This document shows, piece by piece, positions 13,678 to 22,300 of a stretch of DNA of 25,560 nucleotides. The stretch comes from JAAZGD01 sp964489555 (GTDB lineage: Bacteria; Bacillota; Clostridia; Peptostreptococcales; Anaerovoracaceae), in assembly GCA_964489555.1 (NCBI GenBank), contig CAZAZF010000023.1, positions 1 to 25,560 on the forward strand, read 5' to 3'. The position numbers and the translations under genes are program-made. Every line of letters starts with the position of its first letter. The stretch's first letter is position 1. The notes beneath the pieces were generated by a model. The model ran no database searches and was not told the origin of the DNA. It saw only the letters and a list, made by a program, of their open reading frames with translations.

Positions 13678-15694
13678 CCGAAAACAAGGACAGGTGAATG
13701 TGGCCCTGGTGGGAAATCCCAATGTGGGCCTTACTACTCTTTTTAATCATCTCACGGGTGGAATTCTTCATAAAAGCCCGGTGGAGGCCAAAGAAGGGTT
13801 CATAAAAGGTCATCAATATGCCAATGTGATGGAACTTCCCGGCCTTTATTCTCTGTCGGCCTACTCGGCTGACGATATTTCCAACCGGGAAATTCTTCTT
13901 TCCGGTATTCCGGATGTGATTGTGAATGTGGTAGATGCCACCAGCATTGAACGGAGTCTGTACCTGACCCTACAATTGATGGAGCTGGAAATTCCCATGG
14001 TGCTGGCATTAAACATGATGGATGAGGTGGCACACAATCAGATTGATATCGACTTGAAGCAACTGGAAGAAGAATTGACCATTCCGGTGATTCCCATTTC
14101 TGCCAGCAAAAATCAAGGAATCCATGATTTGATTCATTATGCCTTGGAGGCGGCCAAGAATAAGATAACGCCTCAGAAATTGGACTTTTGTTCCGGTCAT
14201 GTACACAACGCCATCCATGCCGTCATTTACATGGTTGAGCATCACGCTTGCGCCGCCGGATTGCCTTTGCGTTTTTCTGCTACCCGATTGGTAGAAGGGG
14301 ATTCGCAAATTGAGGAAGCGTTGAAACTCAGTGAGGCTGATTTGGAAATCATCAATCATATCGTAGAGGATATGGAATATCATATGAACACGGATCGAGA
14401 AGCTGCTGTTGCGGATATGCGGTACGAGTATATTGAGGAGTTGTCGGCTCGAGTGGTGCATCGCCCTGTGTTGTCTACGGTAGAGCAGGAAAGAAGCTAC
14501 AAAATGGACCGTGTTCTCACCCATAAATATTTAGCCATCCCTATTTTTATTGGAATCATGGGGTTGGTTTTCTATTTTACCTTCAATTCCATCGGGGCCT
14601 TTCTATCAGAGGCGTTGGGCAGCGGCATCGATTTTCTGGTGGAAAGGCTGGACCAGGCATTGGAGGCGGGAAATGCCAGCCCGGCGTTGCAAGCCTTGCT
14701 CATTGATGGGGTTTCTGCAGGAGTGGGAAGTGTTCTTTCCTTCTTGCCTTTGATTGCCGTCCTGTTTTTCTTTTTATCCATTTTGGAGGACTCCGGCTAC
14801 ATGTCCCGTGTAGCCTTTGTAATGGACCGGCTACTTCGAAAATTGGGATTGTCCGGGCGAAGTATCGTACCCATGTTGATTGGGTTTGGGTGCTCCGTGC
14901 CGGCCATCATGGCAACACGCTCTCTTCCCAGTAGGAGAGATCGCAATTTGACCATTGCCTTGATTCCCTTTATGTCTTGCAGCGCGAAGCTTCCCATTTA
15001 TGCTATGTTCACCGCCGCCTTTTTCACACAATACCGAGCTACGGTACTGATTGGAGTGTATTTAACTGGTGTTTTTGTGGCCATTGTTTGTGCTTTTCTT
15101 TTTACTAAGACCATCTACAAAGGGGATCCGGTGCCCTTTGTGATGGTGTTACCTTCCTATCGTATTCCTTCTCCCAAAAGCGTGTGGCTTAAGATGTGGG
15201 AAAATGTGAAGGGCTTCATAAAAAAAGCCTTTACGGTAATTTTAGTGGCTACCATTGTCATTTGGTTTCTTCAAAGCTTTGACATGGGCATGAATATGGT
15301 GGAAGATAGCGAGGATAGCATGCTGGCCTTCCTGGGGCAAGCCGCCGCACCGATTTTTGCCCCATTGGGCTTTGGGGACTGGCGTGGGGCTACGGCGCTG
15401 ATTACCGGATTATCTGCAAAGGAAGCGGTGGTCAGCACCATGGCGGTGCTGGTTGGGACTGGGGACGGACTCTCTCTGTCCGCTATGTTGACGGAAATTT
15501 TCACCCCTTTGTCTGCCTTTGCTTTTTTGGTGTTTTGTTTGCTTTATATGCCCTGTGTGGCTACTTTGGCCGCAATCAAAAGAGAGATGGGCGGTTGGGG
15601 GTATGCTTTGCTGGTGGTGTTGTTCCAGTGTGTGGTGGCTTGGATTGTTGCCTTTCTTGTGTTCCAAGGGGGAAGTTTGATTCTCTCCTTATAA
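13664..15694 (+). CDS. feoB: Ferrous iron transporter FeoB with degenerate GTPase motifs
   Basis: A 676-residue Fe(II) transporter: cytosolic G-like domain (about 10-165), helical domain (to about 250), then a membrane region of about eight to ten helices. The membrane core is canonical, with both Cys gate motifs, GFGCSVPAIMATRSL and PFMSCSAKLPIY. The GTPase part is not. G1 reads GNPNVGLTT, with Leu23 where the invariant P-loop Lys belongs. The switch-I Thr of the usual WPGVTVEKKEG is Pro in HKSPVEAKEG. G3 is ELPG instead of DLPG. G4 (NMMD, 117-120) and G5 (SASK) are kept. Nucleotide hydrolysis is doubtful although guanine recognition may remain. GGGAGG precedes the ATG, which overlaps the end of feoA. 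The reading frame is intact, so it is not a pseudogene. It may be a second FeoB of the genome. Confidence 0.9.
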   Translation: MRRNSRKQGQVNVALVGNPNVGLTTLFNHLTGGILHKSPVEAKEGFIKGHQYANVMELPGLYSLSAYSADDISNREILLSGIPDVIVNVVDATSIERSLYLTLQLMELEIPMVLALNMMDEVAHNQIDIDLKQLEEELTIPVIPISASKNQGIHDLIHYALEAAKNKITPQKLDFCSGHVHNAIHAVIYMVEHHACAAGLPLRFSATRLVEGDSQIEEALKLSEADLEIINHIVEDMEYHMNTDREAAVADMRYEYIEELSARVVHRPVLSTVEQERSYKMDRVLTHKYLAIPIFIGIMGLVFYFTFNSIGAFLSEALGSGIDFLVERLDQALEAGNASPALQALLIDGVSAGVGSVLSFLPLIAVLFFFLSILEDSGYMSRVAFVMDRLLRKLGLSGRSIVPMLIGFGCSVPAIMATRSLPSRRDRNLTIALIPFMSCSAKLPIYAMFTAAFFTQYRATVLIGVYLTGVFVAIVCAFLFTKTIYKGDPVPFVMVLPSYRIPSPKSVWLKMWENVKGFIKKAFTVILVATIVIWFLQSFDMGMNMVEDSEDSMLAFLGQAAAPIFAPLGFGDWRGATALITGLSAKEAVVSTMAVLVGTGDGLSLSAMLTEIFTPLSAFAFLVFCLLYMPCVATLAAIKREMGGWGYALLVVLFQCVVAWIVAFLVFQGGSLILSL

Positions 15695-15723
15695 TTTACA
15701 GGGCGGCGGGTTCCAGTTATAAT
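15695..15723 (+). promoter_or_regulatory. Sigma-A promoter of the YjgR-like gene
   Basis: TTTACA (15695-15700) and a perfect TATAAT (15718-15723) are 17 bp apart, starting right after the feoB stop codon. The roughly 70-nt leader contains two small hairpins, TCCCC/GGGGA (about 15740-15757) and CCTTG-CTC-CAAGG (15769-15781). Neither has a U-tract and both may be incidental. Confidence 0.75.
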
Positions 15724-15802
15724 AGGAGATGGAAACCGCTTCCCCTGTCTTGGGGAGAACTTGTTCGCCTTGCTCCAAGGAGAGCAGAAAGGTAGGATAG
15801 TA

Positions 15803-17269
15803 ATGTATATCAAAGAAGAAGAACGAATTTGGGTGGCGAAAAGTGAAAGGCCCATCTATCTCACTTCCCGCATGGCCAATCGGCATGGGGTAATAGCAGG
15901 AGCTACCGGAACGGGAAAAACCGTCACCTCCAAGGTGTTGGCAGAAGCCTTTAGTGATATGGGAGTTCCCGTGTTTATGGCAGACATCAAAGGGGACGTT
16001 TCCGGATTGGGAGTGCAGGGAGAACTCAACGAAAAAATTGCAAAACGAGGGGAGGATTTGGGAGTCGAGGGGCTTACCATGACATCTTATCCCGTTCGTT
16101 TTTTTGATGTATACGGGCGAAAGGGAATTCCTCTCCGGGCCACTATTTCGGAAATGGGGCCGGATCTCATATCCCGGTTATTGGATTTGAATGAAGTACA
16201 AACCGGAGTCTTGAGTATTGTTTTCCGAGTGGCGGATGATCGGGGGTTTCTTCTCCTGGATTTGAAAGATTTACGAGCCATGGTGCAATATGTAGGAGAA
16301 AATGCGTCGGAATTCACCGTGCGATATGGAAACATTGCGGTTCAGAGCATCGGGGCGATTCAAAGATCCCTTCTGCGCTTGGAGGACCAAGGCGGGGATG
16401 AATTCTTCGGGGAGCCGGCTTTGAATGTGATGGACTGGTTTTTGACCGATGATCGGGGCCGGGGATACATCAATGTCTTGCACTGCGTAGAGCTTTTTCA
16501 ATCTCCTCTGTTGTATTCTACTTTTATGCTGTGGATGTTGGCGGAAATCTATGAGAATTTACCAGAGGCGGGGGATACTCCCAAACCGAAAATGGTGTTT
16601 TTCTTCGATGAGGCCCATCTTCTTTTTGCAGATGCTTCAAAGGCTTTGCTACAGAAAATTGATCAGGTGGTGAAACTGATTCGTTCCAAGGGGGTAGGAA
16701 TCTATTTCATTACCCAGGTCCCCGATGATATTCCCGCCAATGTATTGTCTCAACTGGGGAATAAAGTGCAACATGCCCTTCGGGCTTTCACACCCAATGA
16801 ACAAAGAGTTCTTCGGGGGGTGGCGGATTCTTTTCGAAGCAATCCCGCTTTTGATACCCTTACCGCATTGACGGAACTGGGCACTGGGGAAGCTCTGGTA
16901 TCTTTTCTGGGGGAAGACGGTGTGCCGGAAATGGTGGAACGAGCCATGATATTACCGCCCCAGAGCATGATTGGCTCTATAGATGACGCCACTCGATTTT
17001 ATATGATGCAACAGGATGTGCTTTATGCAAAATACAAAGAGACGTTGGATCGGGAAAGTGCTTATGAAATGTTGACGGCCATAGCTGTGGCCCCTTCTTC
17101 TGAAGAGATTCAAACCAGGCAGGAAGCACCCAAAGCAACCATTCCCAAGCCAAAAACCTATTCCAGCAAGTCTACCGTGGAACGAACCATCGACTCCGCC
17201 ATGACCACGGTAGGGAGGGAAATCAGTCGGCAGTTGGTCCGGGGGATTCTAGGCAGCTTGAAGCGATAA
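15803..17269 (+). CDS. HerA-like ATPase of the YjgR/DUF853 family
   Basis: A 488-residue cytosolic P-loop ATPase of the FtsK/HerA superfamily, similar to E. coli YjgR. Walker A is GATGTGKT (33-40), followed by the ADIKGDVSGLG segment (60-70). Walker B is MVFFFDEAHLLF (acidic pair at 269-270), then a sensor-like FITQVPDDIPANVLSQLGNKVQHALRAFTPNEQRVLRG with a possible arginine finger. The C-terminus is variable and ends in SRQLVRGILGSLKR. The biochemical role of DUF853 proteins is not established; DNA translocation or a repair role is inferred from HerA. The frame opens at a TTG at 15761, but AAAGGTAGGA is well placed for the ATG at 15803. It has its own promoter and no coupling to feoB. Confidence 0.88.
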   Translation: MYIKEEERIWVAKSERPIYLTSRMANRHGVIAGATGTGKTVTSKVLAEAFSDMGVPVFMADIKGDVSGLGVQGELNEKIAKRGEDLGVEGLTMTSYPVRFFDVYGRKGIPLRATISEMGPDLISRLLDLNEVQTGVLSIVFRVADDRGFLLLDLKDLRAMVQYVGENASEFTVRYGNIAVQSIGAIQRSLLRLEDQGGDEFFGEPALNVMDWFLTDDRGRGYINVLHCVELFQSPLLYSTFMLWMLAEIYENLPEAGDTPKPKMVFFFDEAHLLFADASKALLQKIDQVVKLIRSKGVGIYFITQVPDDIPANVLSQLGNKVQHALRAFTPNEQRVLRGVADSFRSNPAFDTLTALTELGTGEALVSFLGEDGVPEMVERAMILPPQSMIGSIDDATRFYMMQQDVLYAKYKETLDRESAYEMLTAIAVAPSSEEIQTRQEAPKATIPKPKTYSSKSTVERTIDSAMTTVGREISRQLVRGILGSLKR

Positions 17270-17305
17270 AGCCAGATAGCAAGAAAGAGAATAAGAAGAG
17301 GGAAA

Positions 17306-17347
17306 ATTATAGACCGTATTTGACATAAGTCGAAAATGGTCTATAAT
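17306..17347. repeat. Perfect 10-bp inverted repeat framing the mrp promoter
   Basis: ATTATAGACC (17306-17315) and GGTCTATAAT (17338-17347) are exact reverse complements separated by 22 bp. The right arm contains the TATAAT box of the mrp-like gene and the -35 box lies between the arms. Arm centres are 32 bp apart, about three helical turns, so a dimeric or looping regulator could bind both on one face. A 22-nt loop and no U-tract argue against a terminator for the upstream gene. Confidence 0.6.
17320..17347 (+). promoter_or_regulatory. Sigma-A promoter of the Mrp-like gene
   Basis: Perfect TTGACA (17320-17325) and perfect TATAAT (17342-17347) with a 16-bp spacer, 49 nt before the start codon. 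This is among the strongest consensus promoters in the window, and it is embedded in an inverted repeat. Confidence 0.82.
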
Positions 17348-17396
17348 AAATAAGTGGCGGAAGCCAATTATCAAGAAAAAGGAGAGCAAATCAATC

Positions 17397-18227
17397 ATGA
17401 GTGAGAATTGTGACAACAATTGTAAAGGCTGTACAGCCAGTTGTGATGAACGCAAGGAAGAACATGACTTTCAGGAAAAACTGAATGCCCATAGCAGTGT
17501 GAAAAAAGTAATTGGTGTGGTCAGCGGGAAAGGAGGAGTAGGAAAATCCATGGTCACCTCCATGATGGCAGTAACCATGAACAGAAGGGAGCATCGAACG
17601 GCTATACTGGATGCAGACATTACCGGGCCGTCCATTCCCAAATCTTTTGGAATCACAGAAAAGGCCACTCAAAGTGAGTGGGGGATTATGCCGGTGGAAA
17701 CCAAAACGGGAATTCAGGTGATGTCCATCAATCTGGTGTTGGAAAACGATACGGATCCGGTGATTTGGAGAGGCCCTCTCATCGGCGGAGCCGTGAAGCA
17801 ATTCTGGACAGATGTGGTGTGGGATGATGTGGACTTTATGTTTGTGGATATGCCACCTGGAACCGGAGATGTGGCATTAACCGTATTCCAATCCTTGCCG
17901 GTAGACGGAATCATCGTGGTGACATCTCCCCAGGAACTGGTCAGTATGATTGTGGCCAAAGCCGTGCGAATGGCAGAAATGATGAACATTCCTGTTTTGG
18001 GCCTGGTGGAGAACATGTCTTATTTTAAAGCACCGGATACGGGAACGGAGTATAAAGTCTTTGGAGAAAGCCACATCGATGACATTGCCAAGGATCATGG
18101 ATTGAAAGTATTGGCAAAATTACCCATTAATCCCCAGATTGCCTTGGCCTGCGATCGAGGCCAAATGGAGCTTTACGATGATGAAGAAGCCTTTATGAAG
18201 TTGGCGGAATTGCTGGAAACCCTGTAA
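17397..18227 (+). CDS. Mrp/NBP35-family P-loop ATPase, Fe-S carrier type
   Basis: A 276-residue cytosolic protein of the Mrp/ApbC/NBP35 family, which assembles or transfers Fe-S clusters. Residues 5-16 have four cysteines (C5, C9, C12, C16), as in Nbp35-type N-termini. The deviant Walker A is SGKGGVGKS (43-51), switch I is DADITGPSIPKSFG, and Walker B is FVDMPPGTGD (149-158). The segment that normally carries CPxC after ENMSYF reads KAPDTG (211-216), so both cysteines that bridge the dimer with a 4Fe-4S cluster in the family are absent, while the rest (FGESHIDDIA) is standard. It may be specialised or hold a cluster only at the N-terminus. A GGAG box is about 12 nt before the ATG. It is probably monocistronic, with a terminator downstream. 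Confidence 0.87.
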   Translation: MSENCDNNCKGCTASCDERKEEHDFQEKLNAHSSVKKVIGVVSGKGGVGKSMVTSMMAVTMNRREHRTAILDADITGPSIPKSFGITEKATQSEWGIMPVETKTGIQVMSINLVLENDTDPVIWRGPLIGGAVKQFWTDVVWDDVDFMFVDMPPGTGDVALTVFQSLPVDGIIVVTSPQELVSMIVAKAVRMAEMMNIPVLGLVENMSYFKAPDTGTEYKVFGESHIDDIAKDHGLKVLAKLPINPQIALACDRGQMELYDDEEAFMKLAELLETL

Positions 18228-18279
18228 TAGAAGGGGGGAGTATCGCGAAAAGGCCTCTGCTATACAATCAACGATATAT

Positions 18280-18323
18280 AAAAACTCTTTCGTTAGATCC
18301 AAGATGGAACGAAGGGGTTTTTT
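18280..18323. terminator. Bidirectional terminator between convergent genes
   Basis: AAAAACTCTTTCGTT (18280-18294) pairs with AACGAAGGGGTTTTT (18308-18322) over 15 positions, two of them G-U. The stem is followed by T on the + strand, and on the - strand by TTTTTATATAT. It can end both the mrp-like transcript and the sigma/macroglobulin/MEMO transcript, whose last stop is at 18346. Confidence 0.82.
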
Positions 18324-18345
18324 ATTGGAGAAAGAACTAAGGGGG

Positions 18346-19332
18346 TTAATAATAGAGAATGGTCAGGTAGCTGGTAGTCTCTCCAAGATACCCCGGCCCC
18401 AAATAGTCGGCGGCGGTGGCTTTCCGTAATAGGAAAGGAGTCATTTGATGGCTTTGGGCATGATTCATGAGAGCGGCCATAATGCCCGGCGCATCCAAGT
18501 AGGTGCTGTCCAGCCTTTGAACCTGAGAGATTTTTTCTTCTAAAATCAAGTGGATCATTTGGTGATTTCGGTTGGTTGCTTCTTCCGCTGTCAAGTGGTG
18601 GCTAAAATCGATAGAAGCAATCACCAAGGTTTTTTCATCCAGAAGGGGAGCAAGAATGGAGAAGAGTTGGGCTCCTTGGTTCAAGGATAGTTCCCACCGG
18701 CAGATGATGGGTAGAATTTCTGCGTTGGGATTGATTTGAGCAAGAAGAGCGGCAGGAACACCAATGCTGTGTTCAGTGGCAAAGTAACTGGTGTCACAGA
18801 CGGCCAATTCTTTTTCGGTGAGCGCCTTGCTTATTTGGAAATCCCCGGCCAGACGATTTTTCAAAAGATAAGGGCCGCTTTGATAGGACTGATCGGAAAC
18901 CAGCACCTGGGGCCCCTGATTGGCATGATTGGGCCCGATGAGGATGAAAAGATCTTTCTCAGCCGCTCCGGCTTTCAAGAGGGCTTCGGCTGTGAGATCC
19001 GCCGCTAGGGCGTGATGGGGAACCACCACCATTTGGGCAAGTGAAGCCGCCTCCAACTCCCCGGTAAAGGGGAGTTGGGAGAGCAACTGATCTACTTCTT
19101 TGGCCGTTATGAATTTTTCACAATCCAAAGGAGGCCCTTGGGGAGGCACCTTTACCCCTGTGAAAATTTCACGGGGCGCCGGTTCCTTTTGGTATTCCAT
19201 GCTTTCCTTCTGACCACATGCGGTGAGCCCTAAAAAAAATCCCAAGAGGAAAATCAGGAGCAGCAGGTTTCCGATGAACTGCGAGGTTGGCATATTATGT
19301 ATCATCTGTTTTGGAGAAAGGTGGTTTCTCAT
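18346..19332 (-). CDS. MEMO-family (AmmeMemoRadiSam protein B-like) lipoprotein
   Basis: A 328-residue protein with an N-terminal hydrophobic stretch (20-36) and lipobox LTAC (Cys39), so it is predicted to be a membrane-anchored surface lipoprotein. The body is the MEMO fold, related to class III extradiol dioxygenases: VVPHHALAADL (His106-His107), ILIGPNHANQG (His136), EHSIGV (187-192) and IASIDFSHH (Asp242, His245, His246). These are candidate metal ligands. The PHH form and the signal peptide match an extracytoplasmic MEMO subgroup. The CG motif seen near the C-terminus of many MEMO proteins is replaced by DAPGIMAAL. No AMMECR1 or radical SAM partner is nearby. The start is 2 nt after the macroglobulin stop and has no Shine-Dalgarno sequence, so it is probably translated by coupling. 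Function is unknown. Confidence 0.82.
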   Translation of the reverse strand: MRNHLSPKQMIHNMPTSQFIGNLLLLIFLLGFFLGLTACGQKESMEYQKEPAPREIFTGVKVPPQGPPLDCEKFITAKEVDQLLSQLPFTGELEAASLAQMVVVPHHALAADLTAEALLKAGAAEKDLFILIGPNHANQGPQVLVSDQSYQSGPYLLKNRLAGDFQISKALTEKELAVCDTSYFATEHSIGVPAALLAQINPNAEILPIICRWELSLNQGAQLFSILAPLLDEKTLVIASIDFSHHLTAEEATNRNHQMIHLILEEKISQVQRLDSTYLDAPGIMAALMNHAQSHQMTPFLLRKATAADYLGPGYLGETTSYLTILYY

Positions 19333-19334
19333 AA

Positions 19335-22300
19335 CTATTTAATGGTAATTTTTTCAGGGGTAAGCACTTTGACCACCTTTTGGTTATCTGCGTTTTGCAG
19401 GTAGGCTCCCTCAGAATGGAAGCTTCCCGGCATTTTTATTCTGGCAATATATACAATCTTTCCGGAAGGGGTCAGATGCTCTTTCTCCTTGCTTTTATAG
19501 GTGTTGAAGGTTTGCCTTCCATTTACTTCCTCAACCATCCATATGTTTTTGTCGGAAGCATCCCAATCTATACGAACAAAGTCCAGTCCGGCCGGTAGAT
19601 AATCACAGATTTGGTAAGGTCCGTTTGGCGCGTTAGCGTCCACTGCATAATCAAGAATCACGGTAATCTCCGACCCTTGTTGGAAGGCGGTGGTGGTTTT
19701 CCCGTTTTGCAAGTAGCGTCGGCTGAGGTGCAAGGCTTCCGATGCCTGGCTATCGGATTCTGGCAGGCCTGGTGCCAAGTAGCAGGCCGTAACGGTAATT
19801 TTTCCGTTGATTTTATCGAAGGTCAAGGAGTCCACCTTTTCGGAAGATATGGCGAGGCTGTGGTAGTACTCTTTTTCCAAATCCACTTCTACAGATTCTC
19901 CGCCCAAAGTGTATTGGAAACTACCCTGGGTGTTGCCGTATCGAACCATGGCCTCTAAAATCAGATAGCGCTCCAGCAAGTAGTGGTCTTTGGTTCCCGG
20001 ATTCTTTTCCAAGTAGGTGGCAAGATCCTCGGCTTGTGGCAGCTGGTAAGCGGTTGCTAGCAGGGCCATTCGGGCCGTGGCTTTAATGGTTTCTTCTTCC
20101 GATTGACCCACGGTGGCGCGACGAGAGCCTCCCAGATTTTCAGAATACTGTTTCACCAAATCTTGGGCCAACTTTTGAGTTTTCGAACCTTCTCCGAAGG
20201 AATGAAGAGCCAAAGCCAAGTACAGTTGACCCTCTCCATCTAAATCCCCTTTTTCATATAAAGCTTCTGCTTGTTTTAAATACGGTTGCCGTAGACTTGC
20301 CAGCCCCCATAGTGCCAAGGCTTGTTCTTTGTCGGTACCTCCAGTTAAATAGCTTTCAAAATAGCTGGCCAACAAGGCACTGTCAAAGAATTTCGAACCG
20401 GCCATGGCGGACAGTGCGCTGACTTCCAAATCCACTTGAGCTGCCGGCAAGGGACGGATTCCTCCTGTTTGAAAATCCTGGTACTCCAGGATAGCCGCCT
20501 TGGCAGTTTTCTCATCGGGGAGGAAATAGTCCACATGGAAATGTTCCTTTAACAGGGACTGAGCCAGGAAGGAGCTGATTCGCTGCTCCACTCGCAAGGT
20601 GTCGGTAACGGCCAGTTCAAAGAGTCCCGATAACCCTTTGGCTGCTCTCGGGTTGGAAAACAACAAGAGGGTGGGGGAGAGATTCTCCGTGGGAACCTGG
20701 TATGCGCTGGTTAAATCCTGGGTCTTGGAAACTCCATGGTGAGCTAAACCAGGCACTGCTTTGATGTCTACCGATAAGGAATCCACCAGTTTTTCGTTGC
20801 CCGCTACGGTTCCCCTAATAGTCAGGGTACTGTTTTCTTGCACCGCATCCAATGGAATATCGGTCCAGCGACTGAGGTTTCCCGTAACGGTCTTGGTGTA
20901 TTCTTGTCGGGTTTCTTTTCCCTTTAGAGTGACTTGGTATGTGACGGTGTCATTGGACTTCAAATCTTCCCCGGCGGCACGAATGCCCAGCGTGGGCTGG
21001 TCTCCCTTCACCAACACGGTGGCCAGTCGATAATCGATAAAGAAGGGTTGTGTAGCAATTACATTTTCTGTACCGCTACCTACCCAAATGTCCGGCAAGG
21101 CGTCGTAACGATAGGCTTGCCAGAAGATTCTCCAACTGGTGATGTTGTCCGGCAAGGTAAAGGTGACCGAACCTTTTCCGGATTTATCGGTTTCCAAAGA
21201 GGTAAACAAGGCGGTGTCTCGGAAATCTTTTCGACCTCCGTCTCCTTCGCCTCCTTCGGCCCCGCCACCCATCATGTCGCTTGCGCTGTCCTTCATGTTA
21301 TTTTCTTTAGAGAAGTAGGCCAGCTTATTGTTGCCGAAAAAGACGGTTTGGGGCAAGTCGATGAATTGTTCGCTAACGGCCAACAAGGCTTCGTCTATGA
21401 TGTTCAAGTTCACCAAACCGGAAACCGGGTTTCCCTTGAGATCGGTTAAAAGCACATGGAGTGTGATTTCGGAACCGGGAGCAAATCGAGCCCCCTCTTC
21501 CGGGGTGATTTTTGCAGTGAGAGTTCGTTGTTTATCATCAAAGGAAACATAGCTATCTCCTACGGGATGATACTTTTGTCCGTCGTAGTAAACTGCGCCT
21601 ACTATCAGAGTGGGGGACAGTTCCCGGCCAAAAGTAAATTCGTAGGTGGAGGTTTTTTTAACCTGGTAGTCCAGTAGCTTGTCCTGCGCCTTGTAGTAAA
21701 GAACGGAGCTTTCTTTGGTCAACACTACGGGTCGTTCTCTTTCCATTAATTCGAGAGCAACTGTGTCTCCGAATTGGTAACGCTCCTGATTGCTTTTCAG
21801 GAAGAAGTAGCGATACTCTTCCCCATAGTCCGGGGTGCTGTTTTCCAGAGCGGAGGTATAGTATTCTCTGAGGAAACTTCGTCCTTTGTTATCTTTACCA
21901 GTCACTTCGATAATATAAGAATTGTCTTGGGCCAGAGGAACACGAACCACTTGTTCCTTTTGGTTTAAGGTGACAGTTTGCTCTCCCTCATAATCCTTAT
22001 GGTATTCATAGCGATAGTAAGGCACATTTTGTTTTAGATAGGGGTCGTATCGAGTGCCGTCCTGCACCTCTTCCCACCATTGCTTGTAATAAACCAGTTT
22101 CAGTTCCGTGGAGCCGATGAAGGGGGCTTTATAATTATCTGGCTCGTCCTCTGTGATTTGAGACAGGTCGATTCCATAAGGCCGGAAGGTGACTTCAGCC
22201 CCTTCCGTTGTACGTCGGGTGGCCCCGTTGATTTCCAGGTCGGTGTTAAAAACTACGATGTCGTGGAAGGAATCCACTCGCCCCAGCTCCGGCCATGTGG

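Noticed and set aside
14009..14524. 171-residue - strand frame inside feoB
   Set aside because: It is a shadow of the feoB coding sequence without a recognisable domain or a start signal.
13664..15694. feoB as a pseudogene because of its altered GTPase motifs
   Set aside because: The frame is intact over 676 codons, it is coupled to feoA, and G4, G5 and the transport motifs are preserved.
21228..21284. Gly-rich loop of the macroglobulin as a separate repeat or low-complexity insertion
   Set aside because: A Gly-rich segment before the RKDFRDTA motif is normal in bacterial macroglobulins and probably corresponds to the bait-region vicinity.
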